A stretch of DNA of 59,087 nt. Source: Tethybacter castelli (lineage in GTDB: Bacteria; Pseudomonadota; Gammaproteobacteria; Tethybacterales; Tethybacteraceae). The position numbers were made by a program, and so were the translations under genes. Positions 35,356 through 46,500 of the stretch are shown piece by piece. The stretch lies in NCBI GenBank assembly GCA_036679665.1, contig JAZHEJ010000061.1:1-59087 (forward strand), written 5' to 3'. Within the stretch, counting starts at the first letter, position 1, and every line of letters starts with the position of its first letter. The notes under the pieces were generated by a model. It had not been told where the DNA came from. It made no database searches and worked only from the letters and a program-made list of their open reading frames with translations.

Positions 35356-36297
35356 ATGAGCGTAAAGCAACTAGGCGAGGCGAAAACCTCGCGCAATCCA
35401 ATTCCGATCATACCGCTATCCAATCGCTTGCCCAAGCCGAGCTGGATTCGAACTCAGGCGCCGTTCAATCAGCGCTATACCCAGATCAAAAACATGCTCC
35501 GCGAGCTTAAATTGCACACGGTCTGCGAAGAAGCGACTTGCCCCAACATCGGCGAATGCTTCGGGCGCGGCACCGCGACGTTCATGATTTTGGGTGACGT
35601 GTGCACCCGGCGTTGCCCTTTTTGCGATATAGCCCATGGCAGACCTGATCTGCCGGATGCGACCGAACCGGAAAATCTAGCCACCGCGATTGCCCGGTTG
35701 CAGCTGCGGTATGTGGTTATTACCAGCGTTGACCGCGACGACTTGCGCGATGGTGGCGCCGCCCACTTCGCGGCGTGTATCGCCGCGGTGCGCAAGCACA
35801 CTCCGCAAACCAAAATTGAAGTGTTGGTGCCTGATTTTCGGGGCCGCCACATTCGCGCTTTAGACGAAATTGAAGCGGCTTTACCCGATGTTTTCAACCA
35901 TAATTTGGAAACTGCGCCACGACTATACAAGCAGGCGCGTCCGGGCGCTGACTATCTGCACTCGCTGAAATTACTCAAAGAATTCAAGCAACGTCACCCT
36001 GATCTGACCACCAAATCTGGAATTATGGTTGGGCTAGGTGAAACTGACGCGGAGATCTTCGAGGTGATGCAGGACATGCGCGACCATGATGTTGACATGC
36101 TGACGATCGGCCAATACCTGCAGCCCACCGGCCATCACCTGCCCGTGTTGCGCTATGTTCCTCCCGCGCAGTTCGATCAATATGCCAAGGCGGCACATAA
36201 GATGGGTTTTCGCAACGCCGCCTGCGGCCCATTGGTCAGATCAAGCTACGAAGCTGACCGCCAGGCCCACGAGCTTGCCGCGATCGCGGTCAACTAA
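35356..36297 (+). CDS. lipA: Lipoyl synthase
   Basis: A 313-residue radical-SAM enzyme inserting two sulfurs into octanoyl groups. The auxiliary cluster motif is CEEATCPNIGEC and the SAM cluster motif is CTRRCPFC. TSVDRDDLRDGGAAHFA, NHNLETAPRL and the C-terminal GPLVRSSYEAD (Ser ligand) are intact. The 3' end overlaps lpxH by 4 bases, convergent. Confidence 0.96.
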   Translation: MSVKQLGEAKTSRNPIPIIPLSNRLPKPSWIRTQAPFNQRYTQIKNMLRELKLHTVCEEATCPNIGECFGRGTATFMILGDVCTRRCPFCDIAHGRPDLPDATEPENLATAIARLQLRYVVITSVDRDDLRDGGAAHFAACIAAVRKHTPQTKIEVLVPDFRGRHIRALDEIEAALPDVFNHNLETAPRLYKQARPGADYLHSLKLLKEFKQRHPDLTTKSGIMVGLGETDAEIFEVMQDMRDHDVDMLTIGQYLQPTGHHLPVLRYVPPAQFDQYAKAAHKMGFRNAACGPLVRSSYEADRQAHELAAIAVN

Positions 36298-37052
36298 TTT
36301 TTATCCAAATCGCCTAAACTTACCAGCCGCATTCCGGCCTGATCGATAACCAACGCACCGCCTGGGCCATTTACCGCCGGCCAATGCGGTAGCACGTAGT
36401 AACTTGAGCCATCAGCCAGTTTTCGGCGCCCGGCTTCCACATGTAGATGACCGCAGATCAACGTATCGGTACCGGCTTGGATGAGCATTTTTTGAACAAG
36501 CTGCTCGTTTACCTTAATATGCTTTTCGCTCAATATCCTGGCATTACCGGAAGCGACCATTTTGGTCGCCCGGCGCCGGCGCTCCCAGCGCGGCAACAAC
36601 ATGATTAGTTTTAAAAACCACGGTCGCATATATTTGCGTCGCTGGCGCTGATAAACCACATCATAAGTACACAAAATGTCGCCATGCATTATTAGCATCT
36701 TGTGTCCCTCCACTTCAATCACCGCCTGTTCGCCCAACAATTCGACTCCGGTGTGACGGGCAAATCGCTCACCTAGCAAAAAATCATGGTTGCCGAGCAC
36801 CACTCCGATTTTTACTCCGCTATCGGTGACTTCGCGTAAGCGACGCATTGTTTCACGCGCCAATTCACGGTCGTCGTCATCGCCTATCCAAGCATCGAAT
36901 ATATCGCCGAGCAAATAGATCGCTTTACAGTTGCGCGCGGCGCTAGCTAGATAAGTAAAAAAATCCCGCCATGAAGCCGGAACTCCATTTTGAAGATGAA
37001 TATCAGCTATGAAGTGAACCTGCGAGCGTTGCGGCAGGCTACCGGATCCCAT
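36294..37052 (-). CDS. lpxH: UDP-2,3-diacylglucosamine diphosphatase
   Basis: A 252-residue calcineurin-like phosphoesterase of lipid A synthesis, giving lipid X at the inner membrane. Metal motifs are FIADIHL, LLGDIFDAWIGDD, VLGNHDFLLGERFA, LIMHGDILCT and CGHLHVEA. Length is near E. coli LpxH (240). It indicates a lipopolysaccharide-bearing outer membrane. The cyclophilin gene lies upstream on the same strand, 38 bases away. Confidence 0.92.
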   Translation of the reverse strand: MGSGSLPQRSQVHFIADIHLQNGVPASWRDFFTYLASAARNCKAIYLLGDIFDAWIGDDDDRELARETMRRLREVTDSGVKIGVVLGNHDFLLGERFARHTGVELLGEQAVIEVEGHKMLIMHGDILCTYDVVYQRQRRKYMRPWFLKLIMLLPRWERRRRATKMVASGNARILSEKHIKVNEQLVQKMLIQAGTDTLICGHLHVEAGRRKLADGSSYYVLPHWPAVNGPGGALVIDQAGMRLVSLGDLDKN

Positions 37053-37089
37053 TTGCCTCCAGGCGTTTTATCTTGCGGAAACTTCTTCC

Positions 37090-37695
37090 CTAGGGTACTA
37101 TAGAAGCCGATATGATTGCGATATCTTGCACCGGCACATCCTGATAAGGCGCTTTGGTGGTAGTTTCCACCCCGGCAATCTTGTCGACAACTTCCATGCC
37201 TTCAATTACCCGGCCAAAGACCGCATATCCCCACCCGCGTGCGGTTTTACCAGTATGGTCAAGCGATGCGTTATCGGCCAGATTGATGAAAAACTGACTA
37301 GTCGCAGAATGAGGATCATTGGTGCGCGCCATCGACAACGAATAGTGTAAATTTTTCAATCCGTTGTCACCTTCGTTTTGAATCGGATTGATATCTAGCT
37401 CAGCAAGTTGCGGCTTTCTAAATTCCGGCAAAAATCCACCTCCTTGGATAACAAATCCAGGAATCACGCGATGAAATACCGTCCCTTCGTAAAAACCGGC
37501 ATTGACGTATTTAAGAAAATTCGCGACCGTAAGCGGAGCTTCGGTATCGTCCATCTCAATTAGCAAACTACCATGCGAAGTTTGCATTTGTACTTTTGTT
37601 TCTGCCACCGCTGGTAAAGTTGCTGTCATGCAGCAACAGATCAACAACCACTTTAAAGTTTGAAAAATCTTCACTACAAAATATTTGATTTGCAT
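37090..37695 (-). CDS. ppiA: Periplasmic peptidyl-prolyl cis-trans isomerase (cyclophilin)
   Basis: Up to 201 residues. A signal peptide (LLICCCMTATLPAVA) leads to a cyclophilin domain: NFLKYVNAGFYEGTVFHRVI, GFVIQGGGF, SMARTNDPHSATSQFFINL and YAVFGRVIEGMEVVDKIA. Catalytic Arg (FHRVI) and Phe/Gln (SQFFINL) are present. An alternative GTG start at 37674 gives a more usual signal peptide beginning with Met-Lys. The export signal favours PpiA over cytoplasmic PpiB. Confidence 0.88.
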   Translation of the reverse strand: MQIKYFVVKIFQTLKWLLICCCMTATLPAVAETKVQMQTSHGSLLIEMDDTEAPLTVANFLKYVNAGFYEGTVFHRVIPGFVIQGGGFLPEFRKPQLAELDINPIQNEGDNGLKNLHYSLSMARTNDPHSATSQFFINLADNASLDHTGKTARGWGYAVFGRVIEGMEVVDKIAGVETTTKAPYQDVPVQDIAIISASIVP

Positions 37696-37913
37696 ATTGT
37701 AATCGCAAACCGCCTTAGTTTGCAGATCTCGGCGTTACACCGGCGCATCAAGGCGCAATACAACTATGGCATAATCTGCTGCAAGTTTATCCAATTGGCT
37801 CGCGCATTACTTTATTACTTACGGCTGATCAATAAATCAACGGTGACAAACGACTTTTCTGTGCTGATTTCCCTTAAACTAACAACACCCTCGCAGTATT
37901 TCACCCATCTAAC
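37696..37913. other. Divergent intergenic region between cyclophilin gene and tusA
   Basis: A 218-base gap, AT-rich towards tusA. I see no convincing ORF, RNA or terminator. Promoters for both flanking genes should lie here, but no box pair stands out. Confidence 0.4.
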
Positions 37914-38183
37914 ATGAAACAACCGATTGTTCCTACTTTAGAGCAAAATCGCTCGACTTGGCACATAGATCAAATTTTGGATTTAAGCGGGTTACGCTGT
38001 CCGTTGCCGGTGTTGCGGACCAAAAAAGCGCTTTTTAGTCTAACCGAAGGCCAGGTGATTAAAGTGATCAGCACCGACCCGTCTAGCGTAACGGACTTGC
38101 CAAGCTACGCGAAAATGGCCGGTCATGAACTTCTTGATATGCAAGCCACCCCAACCGGTCATTACTTTATATTGCGTAAATGA
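37914..38183 (+). CDS. tusA: TusA-family sulfur carrier protein
   Basis: An 89-residue protein. The sulfur-carrying Cys is in LDLSGLRCPLPVLRTKKAL, the CPxP signature. VISTDPSSVTDLPSYAK completes the fold. TusA relays sulfur from IscS for tRNA thiolation and affects Moco synthesis in E. coli. Its stop overlaps the mogA ATG by four bases, which makes the Moco link notable here. Confidence 0.92.
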   Translation: MKQPIVPTLEQNRSTWHIDQILDLSGLRCPLPVLRTKKALFSLTEGQVIKVISTDPSSVTDLPSYAKMAGHELLDMQATPTGHYFILRK

Positions 38184-38713
38184 GTACCAGCGTTCCGATT
38201 GGACTACTCTCAGTTTCAGATCGAGCAAGCGCCGGCGAATATTCTGACGCGGGATTGCCCGGATTAAAAGATTGGCTAGGCAAAGCTTTGATTACGCCTT
38301 GGCATGCGATTGAAGTTTTAATTCCGGATCAACAAGTTGTGATCGAAGAAACTTTAATCAAAATGATTGACGTACAACATTGTCCGTTGGTGCTGACAAC
38401 CGGTGGCACCGGTCCGGCGCCGCGTGATGTTACTCCTGAAGCCACCGAGGCGGTTGCCGACCGAATTTTGTCAGGTTTTGGCGAGCAAATGCGTCAGGCT
38501 AGCTTGCAGTATACGCCCACGGCCATTTTGTCGCGCCAAATAGCCGCGTCACGAGGTACAAGTTTGATCATCAATTTGCCCGGCAAACCCAAGGCGATCG
38601 CGGAGAATCTGGATGCGGTGTTTGCGGCGGTGCCTTATTGTCTGGATCTTTTGGGCGCGGTGCGACTTGAAACCGATCCGCAATTCATCTCCTCCTTTCG
38701 TCCGTCAAGCTAA
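38180..38713 (+). CDS. mogA: Molybdopterin adenylyltransferase (MogA)
   Basis: A 177-residue MoCF_BD protein that adenylates molybdopterin before molybdate insertion. LLSVSDRASAGEYSDAG, VLTTGGTGPAPRDVTPEAT and LIINLPGKPKAIAENL are the family motifs. Length fits MogA rather than a MoeA domain. It is translationally coupled to tusA. moaA at 18952 makes the upstream intermediate. Confidence 0.92.
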   Translation: MSTSVPIGLLSVSDRASAGEYSDAGLPGLKDWLGKALITPWHAIEVLIPDQQVVIEETLIKMIDVQHCPLVLTTGGTGPAPRDVTPEATEAVADRILSGFGEQMRQASLQYTPTAILSRQIAASRGTSLIINLPGKPKAIAENLDAVFAAVPYCLDLLGAVRLETDPQFISSFRPSS

Positions 38714-38719
38714 CTTGAA

Positions 38720-39250
38720 ATGATACGTTGGCTTAAGCTTCGCACTCTTCTTATGAGTAGGAAGTATTCGAAACACGATGATCGTCTCCTCGCTAGATTG
38801 ATGCGTTCAGATCTGGTTCGCTGGGACCGCGCCTCCGCCACCCGTGGGGTGGCAGTGGGAATGTTTTGGGCGTTTACGCCGATACCGCTGCAGATGTTGC
38901 CGGCCACTTTGTTTTGCTGGATGGTTAGAGGAAACTTGCCGTTGGCCATCCTTTGCGTTTGGATTTCCAACCCGATCACGGTACCGCCTATTTTGCTGTT
39001 CGAATATAGAATTGGCGAAATACTCCTACCGGTGTACGATGTCGCCGCGCCACTGATCGGAGAATCCTCAAGCATTTATGCAAGCTTCGCCGGAGGACTA
39101 AGTTATGTCCTCGTCGGGTCGTTGGTGCTGTCGGTCCTTATGTCGGTACTAAGCTATGTGATTTTGTTTTGCGCTTTTATCATCTCCGACAAAAACCGCA
39201 AACGACGGGCTGACCTTCGCCACAAGCGCAACCGTGGCGAGATCGACTAA
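38720..39250 (+). CDS. DUF2062 domain membrane protein
   Basis: A 176-residue protein. RGVAVGMFWAFTPIPLQML and ILCVWISNPITVPPILLFEY are the DUF2062 hallmarks, with about three TM helices and a basic C-terminal tail (KNRKRRADLRHKRNRGE). An alternative ATG at 38753 exists. The function is unknown in the family. It is convergent with rpoC. Confidence 0.85.
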   Translation: MIRWLKLRTLLMSRKYSKHDDRLLARLMRSDLVRWDRASATRGVAVGMFWAFTPIPLQMLPATLFCWMVRGNLPLAILCVWISNPITVPPILLFEYRIGEILLPVYDVAAPLIGESSSIYASFAGGLSYVLVGSLVLSVLMSVLSYVILFCAFIISDKNRKRRADLRHKRNRGEID

Positions 39251-39295
39251 AGCGGACTTTACTATCCGTCAAGCCCGTTAGGCAAATACGCTCCG

Positions 39296-42200
39296 TTAGC
39301 TAGAGGTGTTTTCCTGATCGACGATCTGCTCGATTTTTTCGCTTTCGATCCGCAAACGCTCTGAATGCTCATTTAACATTTCACGCTCGCGTCGTTTGGT
39401 GCGATAGTGAATCAAACCGGTTCCGGCAGGCACAAGACGACCAACGATGATGTTTTCTTTTAATCCGTTCAAATCATCGCGTGTGCCGTTAACCGCGGCA
39501 TCGGTTAACACTTTGGTATTTTCCTGGAATGACGCCGCTGATAGCACCGAATCGGTACGCAACGCCGCTTTGGAAACACCTAGTAACACCTGTTCGTACT
39601 TGATCGTCTTTTTGGACTGTTCCTTGAGACGGGCGTTTTCTGCTTCAAGCCGCACAATGCTGAACTGATCGCCTTTAATCAAACCCGAATCACCCGGGTC
39701 AACTATGTCAGCGCGCTGAAGCATCTGGTGAATCACTACCTCGATATGTTTATCGTTGATTGTTACCGCTTCACCGCGGTAGACATTTTGTACCTCGTTC
39801 ACTAGATGTTGAGTCAACGCTTCACGGCCGCGCAACCGCAAAATTTCACGCGGATCAATTTCGCCGTCAAAAATCAGATCACCTTTTTTCACATAGTCAC
39901 CACCATGAATCAAACGTTGCATTCCACGTGCCACGATATGCTCATGCCTGCCATCCTTGTCATCGATGATTTCCCACTTTTCCTTATTGCGCGAGATATT
40001 ATTGAAAAACACCCGCCCGTCTGCTTTGGCGAGCACGCCAGGGTGACTTTTCGGAGCGCGGGCTTCGAACAAATCAACCACGCGCGGTAAACCGCGGGTG
40101 ATATCAGTCGTCCGCCGTTGAAGCGGCGCCTTCGCCAACACGTCGCCGACTTTGACATTATCGCCATCTTTGACCATCAGCGTCATACCATACGCCAAAG
40201 TCAAACGCAACGGTATTTTGCCTTCCTTATCAGCGTAGATTTCCTTCTCTTTTTCCGGGTGGTCGGGAATCAGCTTCTTCACCAGCTTGATCTCCGGTTG
40301 CTGACCGCTCTTTTTGCTTTTGTTGGCTTCGACCAACAAGTGGGTAACCATACCAGTACGCGCGTCGCTTTGTTCAAGCAAATTATCAGCTTCAATATTG
40401 ATAAGTCGCGCATATCCGGCAGCCTGGGCAATCTCCGGGCGCATTAGTGGATCTTGGGTGCTGATGGTTTCACCAACTTTGATCTCCTGCTTATCTTTAA
40501 CATGCAAAACCGCTCCGAAAGGAATTTCGTGGTACTCCTGATTACGGCCATACTGGTCGACTATGGCCATTACGCCGGTATTGGAAACAACCACGGTGTC
40601 ACCATCTTTGTTTGCCACCGTACGCATACCCTCCAATTTGACTTTACCTTCATGGCTGGTGGTGTATTCACGTTCGGACATGATCGTGTTGGCAACACCG
40701 CCGGTATGAAAAGTACGCATCGTAAGCTGGGTGCCCGGTTCACCGATCGACTGGGCCGCGATGACACCCACCGCCTCGCCGATCTGTACTATCCGGCCAC
40801 GACCCAGATCACGGCCGTAGCATCTAACGCATAAACCGTTGACGGTTTTGCAAGTTACCGGCGAGCGCACCTGGATCTGGTCAATGTTGTATTCGTCTAA
40901 CAAAGCCGCACAACGTTCATCGATCAGCTGACCGGTAGAAATAAGTTCCTTTCCATTGCGCAAATCGGTCACCGACGCGGCAAGCACTCGGCCTAACGCC
41001 CGGTTGCCCAACGACACCGATACTCCTGAAGCGTCGCTTATTTGACGCAACCAAATACCTTCTTTGGTACCGCAGTCTTCTTCGGTGATTATCAGATGAT
41101 GAGTCACATCCACCAGGCGTCTGGTCAGATATCCTGAGTTCGCGGTTTTAAGCGCGGTATCCGACAGTCCTTTACGTCCACCGTGAGTGGAAATAAAGTA
41201 CTGGAGAATATTCATGCCCTCGCGAAAACTCGCCACCACCGGCGTTGGAATAATTGAGCCGTCAGGTTTGACCATTTGTCCGCGCATGCCGGCTAGTTGC
41301 ATGAGCTGATCGCGTGAACCACGCGCTCCCGAATCAATCATCATATAAATGGAATTAGACAATTTATTGCTCGATTGATCGCTATTTTCGTCTTGTTTTT
41401 CACCTTGTTCCAAGGTCGCCATAAGCGATTTTTCAACTGACATTTTCGCGTGCTTCCATAACTCGCTAGTTTTGTTGTTAAGCTCGTCGTAAGAAAGAAT
41501 GCCGCGTTCGTATTCGCGTTGTACCTGTCGGACTTCTTTTTCCGCATCCCCGATGATTTGTTGCTTTGCCGGCGCTTTTACCACATCGTCCAACGCAATG
41601 GAAATTCCAGCACGTGTCGCATGTTTAAAGCCCAAGCGCATCAAATTGTCGGCAAAAATTGCGGTCGAACGCTGATCGCTGTTACGAATACAAACGTTAA
41701 CTAGTTCGGTAAGATCACTTTTGGTCAATGTTCGATTGAATTGTTCAAAACTGATGTTCGCCGGGATAACCATCGACAAGATTGCTCGCCCAACCGTGGT
41801 TTCACACAATTTCGAAGTGCCGGTTTTTTCGGTACCTTCGCTGTCAATATAGCGTGGGGTGATACGCACGTTACATTTGGCGTGTAAGTCAATCACCCCG
41901 CTTTCATAAGCTAATTTGGCATCTTCCGGGTCGGCAAAAACCATCCCTTCACCTTGTGCGCCAGCAGTTTCGCACGTTAAGTAGTAAAGCCCCAGCACAA
42001 TATCCTGCGAAGGCAAAATCACCGGCTCGCCATTGGCTGGCGAAAGCATATTATTAGACGACAGCATTAATATCCTTGCTTCGGTCTGAGCTTCGACACT
42101 AAGCGGTACGTGAACGGCCATTTGGTCGCCGTCGAAATCCGCATTAAATGCCGAACACACCAGCGGATGAAGCTGGATCGCGCGGCCTTCAATCAACACC

Positions 42201-43555
42201 GGTTCAAAAGCCTGGATTCCAAGCCGGTGCAACGTGGGCGCACGATTCAAAAGTACCGGATGCTGGTGAATAGCTTCTTCCAGACAATCCCAAATCTCGG
42301 TGCGTCGTTCTTCGACCATCTTGCGCGCCTGACGCAAATGAGCAACATGTCCGTATTTTTCCAACAGGCGAAACACCCACGGTTTGAACAGCTCGAGCGC
42401 CATTTCCTTGGGCAGACCACACTGATGCAGCTTGAGCTCAGGCCCGACCACAATTACTGTTCTGCCACTAAAGTCGACACGTTTGCCCAGTAAGTTCTGG
42501 CGGAATCGACCACTTTTACCTTTAACCACGTCGGCCAGCGACTTCAGCGGACGCTTGCTGTTGGTGGCATGTTGCGCCTTGCCGCGTCTTCCATTATCAA
42601 TCAGCGCGTCAACCGCCTCTTGCAACATGCGCTTTTCATTGTTGATAATGATGTCAGGAGCGTGTAGCTCCAAGACCTTCTTAAGACGGTTGTTGCGATT
42701 GATTATGCGCCGATACAAATCGTTAAGATCAGAAGAAGCGAAACGATCACCTTCCAAGGGAATCAGTGGCCGCAAGCCCGGTGGCAACACCGGCAAATTT
42801 TCAAATATCATCCATTCAGGACGGGCGCCGTTGGTACGAAATTGCTCCAAGACCTTAAGGCGACGAGTGTATTCTTTGACCCTGGTAACCGCACGAGTGT
42901 TGCGCACCAGTTCGTGGAGATCCTCCGCTTCACCGTCAATATCAACTTCAGCCAGCAAATCGCGCAAACCTTCCGCGCCGATTATTGCCTGAAAATCCGG
43001 ATCACTCGACTTTTCGATTATCTCGCGGTGTTCCGCCGGACTTAGCAGATCTCCTTTTTTGAAGCCAAGACCCCCCGGATTAACCACGAGGTATTGCTCA
43101 AAATAAAGCACTCTTTCAACGTCGCGTTGCATCATGCCAAGTACGACACTGATCCGCGAAGGCAAACATTTGACGAACCAAATATGCGCGATGGGACAAG
43201 CAAGTTTGATATGTCCCATGCGTTCACGACGACACGACGCGCGGGTTACCTCCACGTTGCATTTTTCACAGGTTATGCCTTCGAAACGAATCGCTTTGTA
43301 CTTGCCGCATAGGCATTCGAAATCTCGTTCCGGCCCAAAAATGACTGAGCAGAACAGACCGTCGCGCTCAGGCTTAAATGTGCGATAGTTGATCGTTTCG
43401 GGCTTTTTGACTTCTCCGTGCGACCATTCAAGGATGCGCTGTGGCGAAGCTATACCAAGCTTGACCGCCTTTACCGGGGCAGTTTCATTCGCACCGAAAA
43501 AACCAAACACATTGCCTTTGGTAACCAAATTGTCAGCGTGCAGTCTTTGTTCCAT
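39296..43555 (-). CDS. rpoC: RNA polymerase beta' subunit
   Basis: A 1419-residue protein (E. coli 1407). The N-terminal zinc site is CLCGKYKAIRFEGITCEKC. NADFDGDQMAVH at about 458-470 holds the three catalytic Asp. The second zinc site and the trigger-loop region (THGGRKGLSDTALKTANSGY) and IAAQSIGEPGTQLTMRTFHTG are intact. It starts 2 bases after the rpoB stop. No clear terminator is visible between its stop and the convergent DUF2062 gene. Confidence 0.98.
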   Translation of the reverse strand: MEQRLHADNLVTKGNVFGFFGANETAPVKAVKLGIASPQRILEWSHGEVKKPETINYRTFKPERDGLFCSVIFGPERDFECLCGKYKAIRFEGITCEKCNVEVTRASCRRERMGHIKLACPIAHIWFVKCLPSRISVVLGMMQRDVERVLYFEQYLVVNPGGLGFKKGDLLSPAEHREIIEKSSDPDFQAIIGAEGLRDLLAEVDIDGEAEDLHELVRNTRAVTRVKEYTRRLKVLEQFRTNGARPEWMIFENLPVLPPGLRPLIPLEGDRFASSDLNDLYRRIINRNNRLKKVLELHAPDIIINNEKRMLQEAVDALIDNGRRGKAQHATNSKRPLKSLADVVKGKSGRFRQNLLGKRVDFSGRTVIVVGPELKLHQCGLPKEMALELFKPWVFRLLEKYGHVAHLRQARKMVEERRTEIWDCLEEAIHQHPVLLNRAPTLHRLGIQAFEPVLIEGRAIQLHPLVCSAFNADFDGDQMAVHVPLSVEAQTEARILMLSSNNMLSPANGEPVILPSQDIVLGLYYLTCETAGAQGEGMVFADPEDAKLAYESGVIDLHAKCNVRITPRYIDSEGTEKTGTSKLCETTVGRAILSMVIPANISFEQFNRTLTKSDLTELVNVCIRNSDQRSTAIFADNLMRLGFKHATRAGISIALDDVVKAPAKQQIIGDAEKEVRQVQREYERGILSYDELNNKTSELWKHAKMSVEKSLMATLEQGEKQDENSDQSSNKLSNSIYMMIDSGARGSRDQLMQLAGMRGQMVKPDGSIIPTPVVASFREGMNILQYFISTHGGRKGLSDTALKTANSGYLTRRLVDVTHHLIITEEDCGTKEGIWLRQISDASGVSVSLGNRALGRVLAASVTDLRNGKELISTGQLIDERCAALLDEYNIDQIQVRSPVTCKTVNGLCVRCYGRDLGRGRIVQIGEAVGVIAAQSIGEPGTQLTMRTFHTGGVANTIMSEREYTTSHEGKVKLEGMRTVANKDGDTVVVSNTGVMAIVDQYGRNQEYHEIPFGAVLHVKDKQEIKVGETISTQDPLMRPEIAQAAGYARLINIEADNLLEQSDARTGMVTHLLVEANKSKKSGQQPEIKLVKKLIPDHPEKEKEIYADKEGKIPLRLTLAYGMTLMVKDGDNVKVGDVLAKAPLQRRTTDITRGLPRVVDLFEARAPKSHPGVLAKADGRVFFNNISRNKEKWEIIDDKDGRHEHIVARGMQRLIHGGDYVKKGDLIFDGEIDPREILRLRGREALTQHLVNEVQNVYRGEAVTINDKHIEVVIHQMLQRADIVDPGDSGLIKGDQFSIVRLEAENARLKEQSKKTIKYEQVLLGVSKAALRTDSVLSAASFQENTKVLTDAAVNGTRDDLNGLKENIIVGRLVPAGTGLIHYRTKRREREMLNEHSERLRIESEKIEQIVDQENTSS

Positions 43556-43557
43556 AA

Positions 43558-46500
43558 CTATCTTTCCTCGTCAAAATCGATTCCCAAAGCCCGTATCTCG
43601 CTTTTGAGTACCTTGTAGGATTCAGGTACTCCAGGTTCGAGCGAGACATCGCCTTTGCATATCGATTCATAAATCTTGTGGCGTCCGTTACGGTCGTCAG
43701 ATTTAACCGTAAGCATTTCCCATAAAGTGTACGCGGCGCCATAAGCCTCAAGCGCCCATACTTCCATTTCACCCAAGCGCTGGCCTCCGCCTTGCGCCTT
43801 ACCGCCCAACGGCTGTTGCGTAACCAGGCTGTACGGACCGGTAGAGCGGGCATGCATCTTTTCATCCACCAAGTGGTGGAGTTTGAACATGTATTTGTAG
43901 CCTACCGTAACCTTGCGGCTAAAAGGCTCGCCGGAGCGGCCATCGATCAATTCCATCTGGCCGGATTCGGGACAGTCCGCAAGCTTGAGCATCGCGGTTA
44001 TATCCTGCTCGGTGGCACCGTCAAAAATCGGTGTCGCGAACGGTACGCCATCGGTTAAATTACGCGCTATGTCGATGATCTTATCGTCGCTGAACTGGTT
44101 GAAATCCAACGGCCGAGCCATACTTTTGCGCGTATAAATTTTTGCTAATTTGACACGTAGATCCTTGGCGGCTTTGGACCGTTCTTGCTCAAGCAAAACG
44201 GCAATTTTGTTGCCCAAATTTTTCGACGCAAAACCCAAATGGGTTTCGAGAATCTGCCCGATATTCATCCGTGACGGTACGCCAAGCGGGTTAAGTACCA
44301 GATCGACCGAGGTGCCGTTCTTTAAATACGGCATATCTTCAACCGGAACTATTTTCGACACCACACCCTTATTGCCGTGGCGGCCGGCCATCTTGTCGCC
44401 GACTTGCAAACGACGCTTAATCGCAACGTATACCTTGATGTATTTGTTGATTCCCGCTTGCAATTCGTCGTTGCGCTCAAGCTTGTGACGCTGGCGCCTC
44501 ATATCTTCGTTGATTTCTTTTTCTTTCAACTTGATCCGCTTGTTTATGACATCAAGATCTTTTTGCGCTTTTTCGTCCTTCAGGCTGACTTTGGCATGAT
44601 CTTCAACGCTCGACTTGGCCCACCAGCTCTTGGTAACCTTGTTATTGGCCTTAAGACCCGGAACGTTCTTGGCAATTTCCTTGCCAACGGCAATCCGTCC
44701 GCTTTCGTAATCAGCGTCTTCTTTAAAAATCCGCAGCTTTTCTTGCAGGTCTTTATCATACGCGTTTAATTCATGGGCGATGATCGATTTGGCGCGACTA
44801 TCGCGCTCCTCAGCGTTGGCAGTAAAGACTTTAACGTCAACCACCGTACCTTCGCCACCACTTGGCATACGTAGCGAAGTATCCTTGACATCTTCGCCTT
44901 TTCGGCCAAAAATCGCCTTTAGCAAACGCTCTTCAGGGGTCTGCTGAGTTTCACTTTTCGGAGTAACTTTACCCACCAAAATCGACCCGTGCGAAACTTC
45001 GGTGCCAATTTGAACGATCCCGGTTTCATCCAAGTAAGCAAGCGCGGAATCTGTTTGATTGGGAATGTCTCGCGTTATGGTCTCCACGCCGTTTCTAGTA
45101 TCACGCGCTTTGCACACATGTTCTTCAATGTGAATAGTTGTATACCGATCGTCGTTGACCAATTTTTCCGATATCAAAATCGAGTCTTCAAAGTTATAAC
45201 CGTTCCAAGGCACAAACGCCACAAGCACGTTTTGACCTAGCGCCAATTCACCAATGTCGGTGGCTGAACTGTCCGCGATAATATCGCCGGATTCGACTAC
45301 GTCACCGTGCCTGACTATTGGGCGTTGATTGATATTGGTACTTTGGTTGGACCGCATATATTTGATCAGGTTATATATGTCCACTCCGAACATGTCAGTA
45401 TCGGTACTGGATTTTTCCGCCCTAATCACGATACGCGTCGCATCAACATATTCGACCGTTCCGCTTCGCGTCGCTCTGACCGCATTGCCAGAATCCTGCG
45501 CGATCTTAGCCTCGATTCCCGTACCAACCAACGGTTTTTGCGGATAGATGCTCGGCAATGCTTGGCGCTGCATATTTGAACCCATCAAGGCGCGGTTGGA
45601 GTCGTCGTGTTCTAAAAACGGAATCAACGAAGCCGCCACGGATGCAATCTGGGCGGGAGCGACATCCATATAAGAAATGTCTTCTGGGCGCGCAAAAATA
45701 AATTCGCCCGATCGACGGCAACTGACCAATTCGTTGACGAATTTGCCATTGGCGTGAATCTCCGAGTTAGCCTGCGCAATGCAACGCCCGGCTTCTTCCA
45801 CCGCGGACAGCAGCACTACTTCGTCGGTTACCTTACCGTTTTGCACGACTCGATAAGGTGTGGTCACAAAACCATATTCGTTGGTGCTCGCATAAAGCGC
45901 CAGCGAGTTGATCAACCCGATATTGGGGCCTTCCGGGGTTTCAATCGGACACAGCCTGCCGTAATGAGTAGGATGCACATCGCGAACTTCAAAACCGGCC
46001 CGGTCCCGTTGCAAACCGCCGCTGCCCAATGCCGATACCCGCCGTTTATGAGTCAACTCCGCAAGCGGATTGTTCTGATCCATGAACTGAGACAGTTGAT
46101 TAGAATTAAAAAATTCGCGCACTCCCTGCCCGATTGTCTTGGCATTGACCAAGTCGGATGGTTTTAGATTATCGCTTTCCGCAAGTTGCATGCGGTCGAG
46201 AATCGCATTTTGAAAACGCCGCAATCCTTGCTTATATTCGTGCTGAATAAACTCGCCAACCATGCGAATCCGGCGATTACCCAGGCTGTCGATATCATCG
46301 GTGCTGCCACGACGGTTAACCAAATTGATCAGCATCTTGATAGTATTGAGAATATCGCTCGCCGATAAAACGAACTGTTCGCGCGCTTTAGCTTCAAAGC
46401 CGATCGCGGCAAGTTTAGCGGCGAGGTCGGTCGCCGTCTGGCGATCCAAATGCCAACCGATGATCCGCGGTCCGAGTTCTTTGACCTCCCAAATAATCCG

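Noticed and set aside
39251..39295. Terminator between rpoC and the DUF2062 gene
   Set aside because: Only a short direct repeat (CTAACGG) is visible, not an inverted repeat with T-run.
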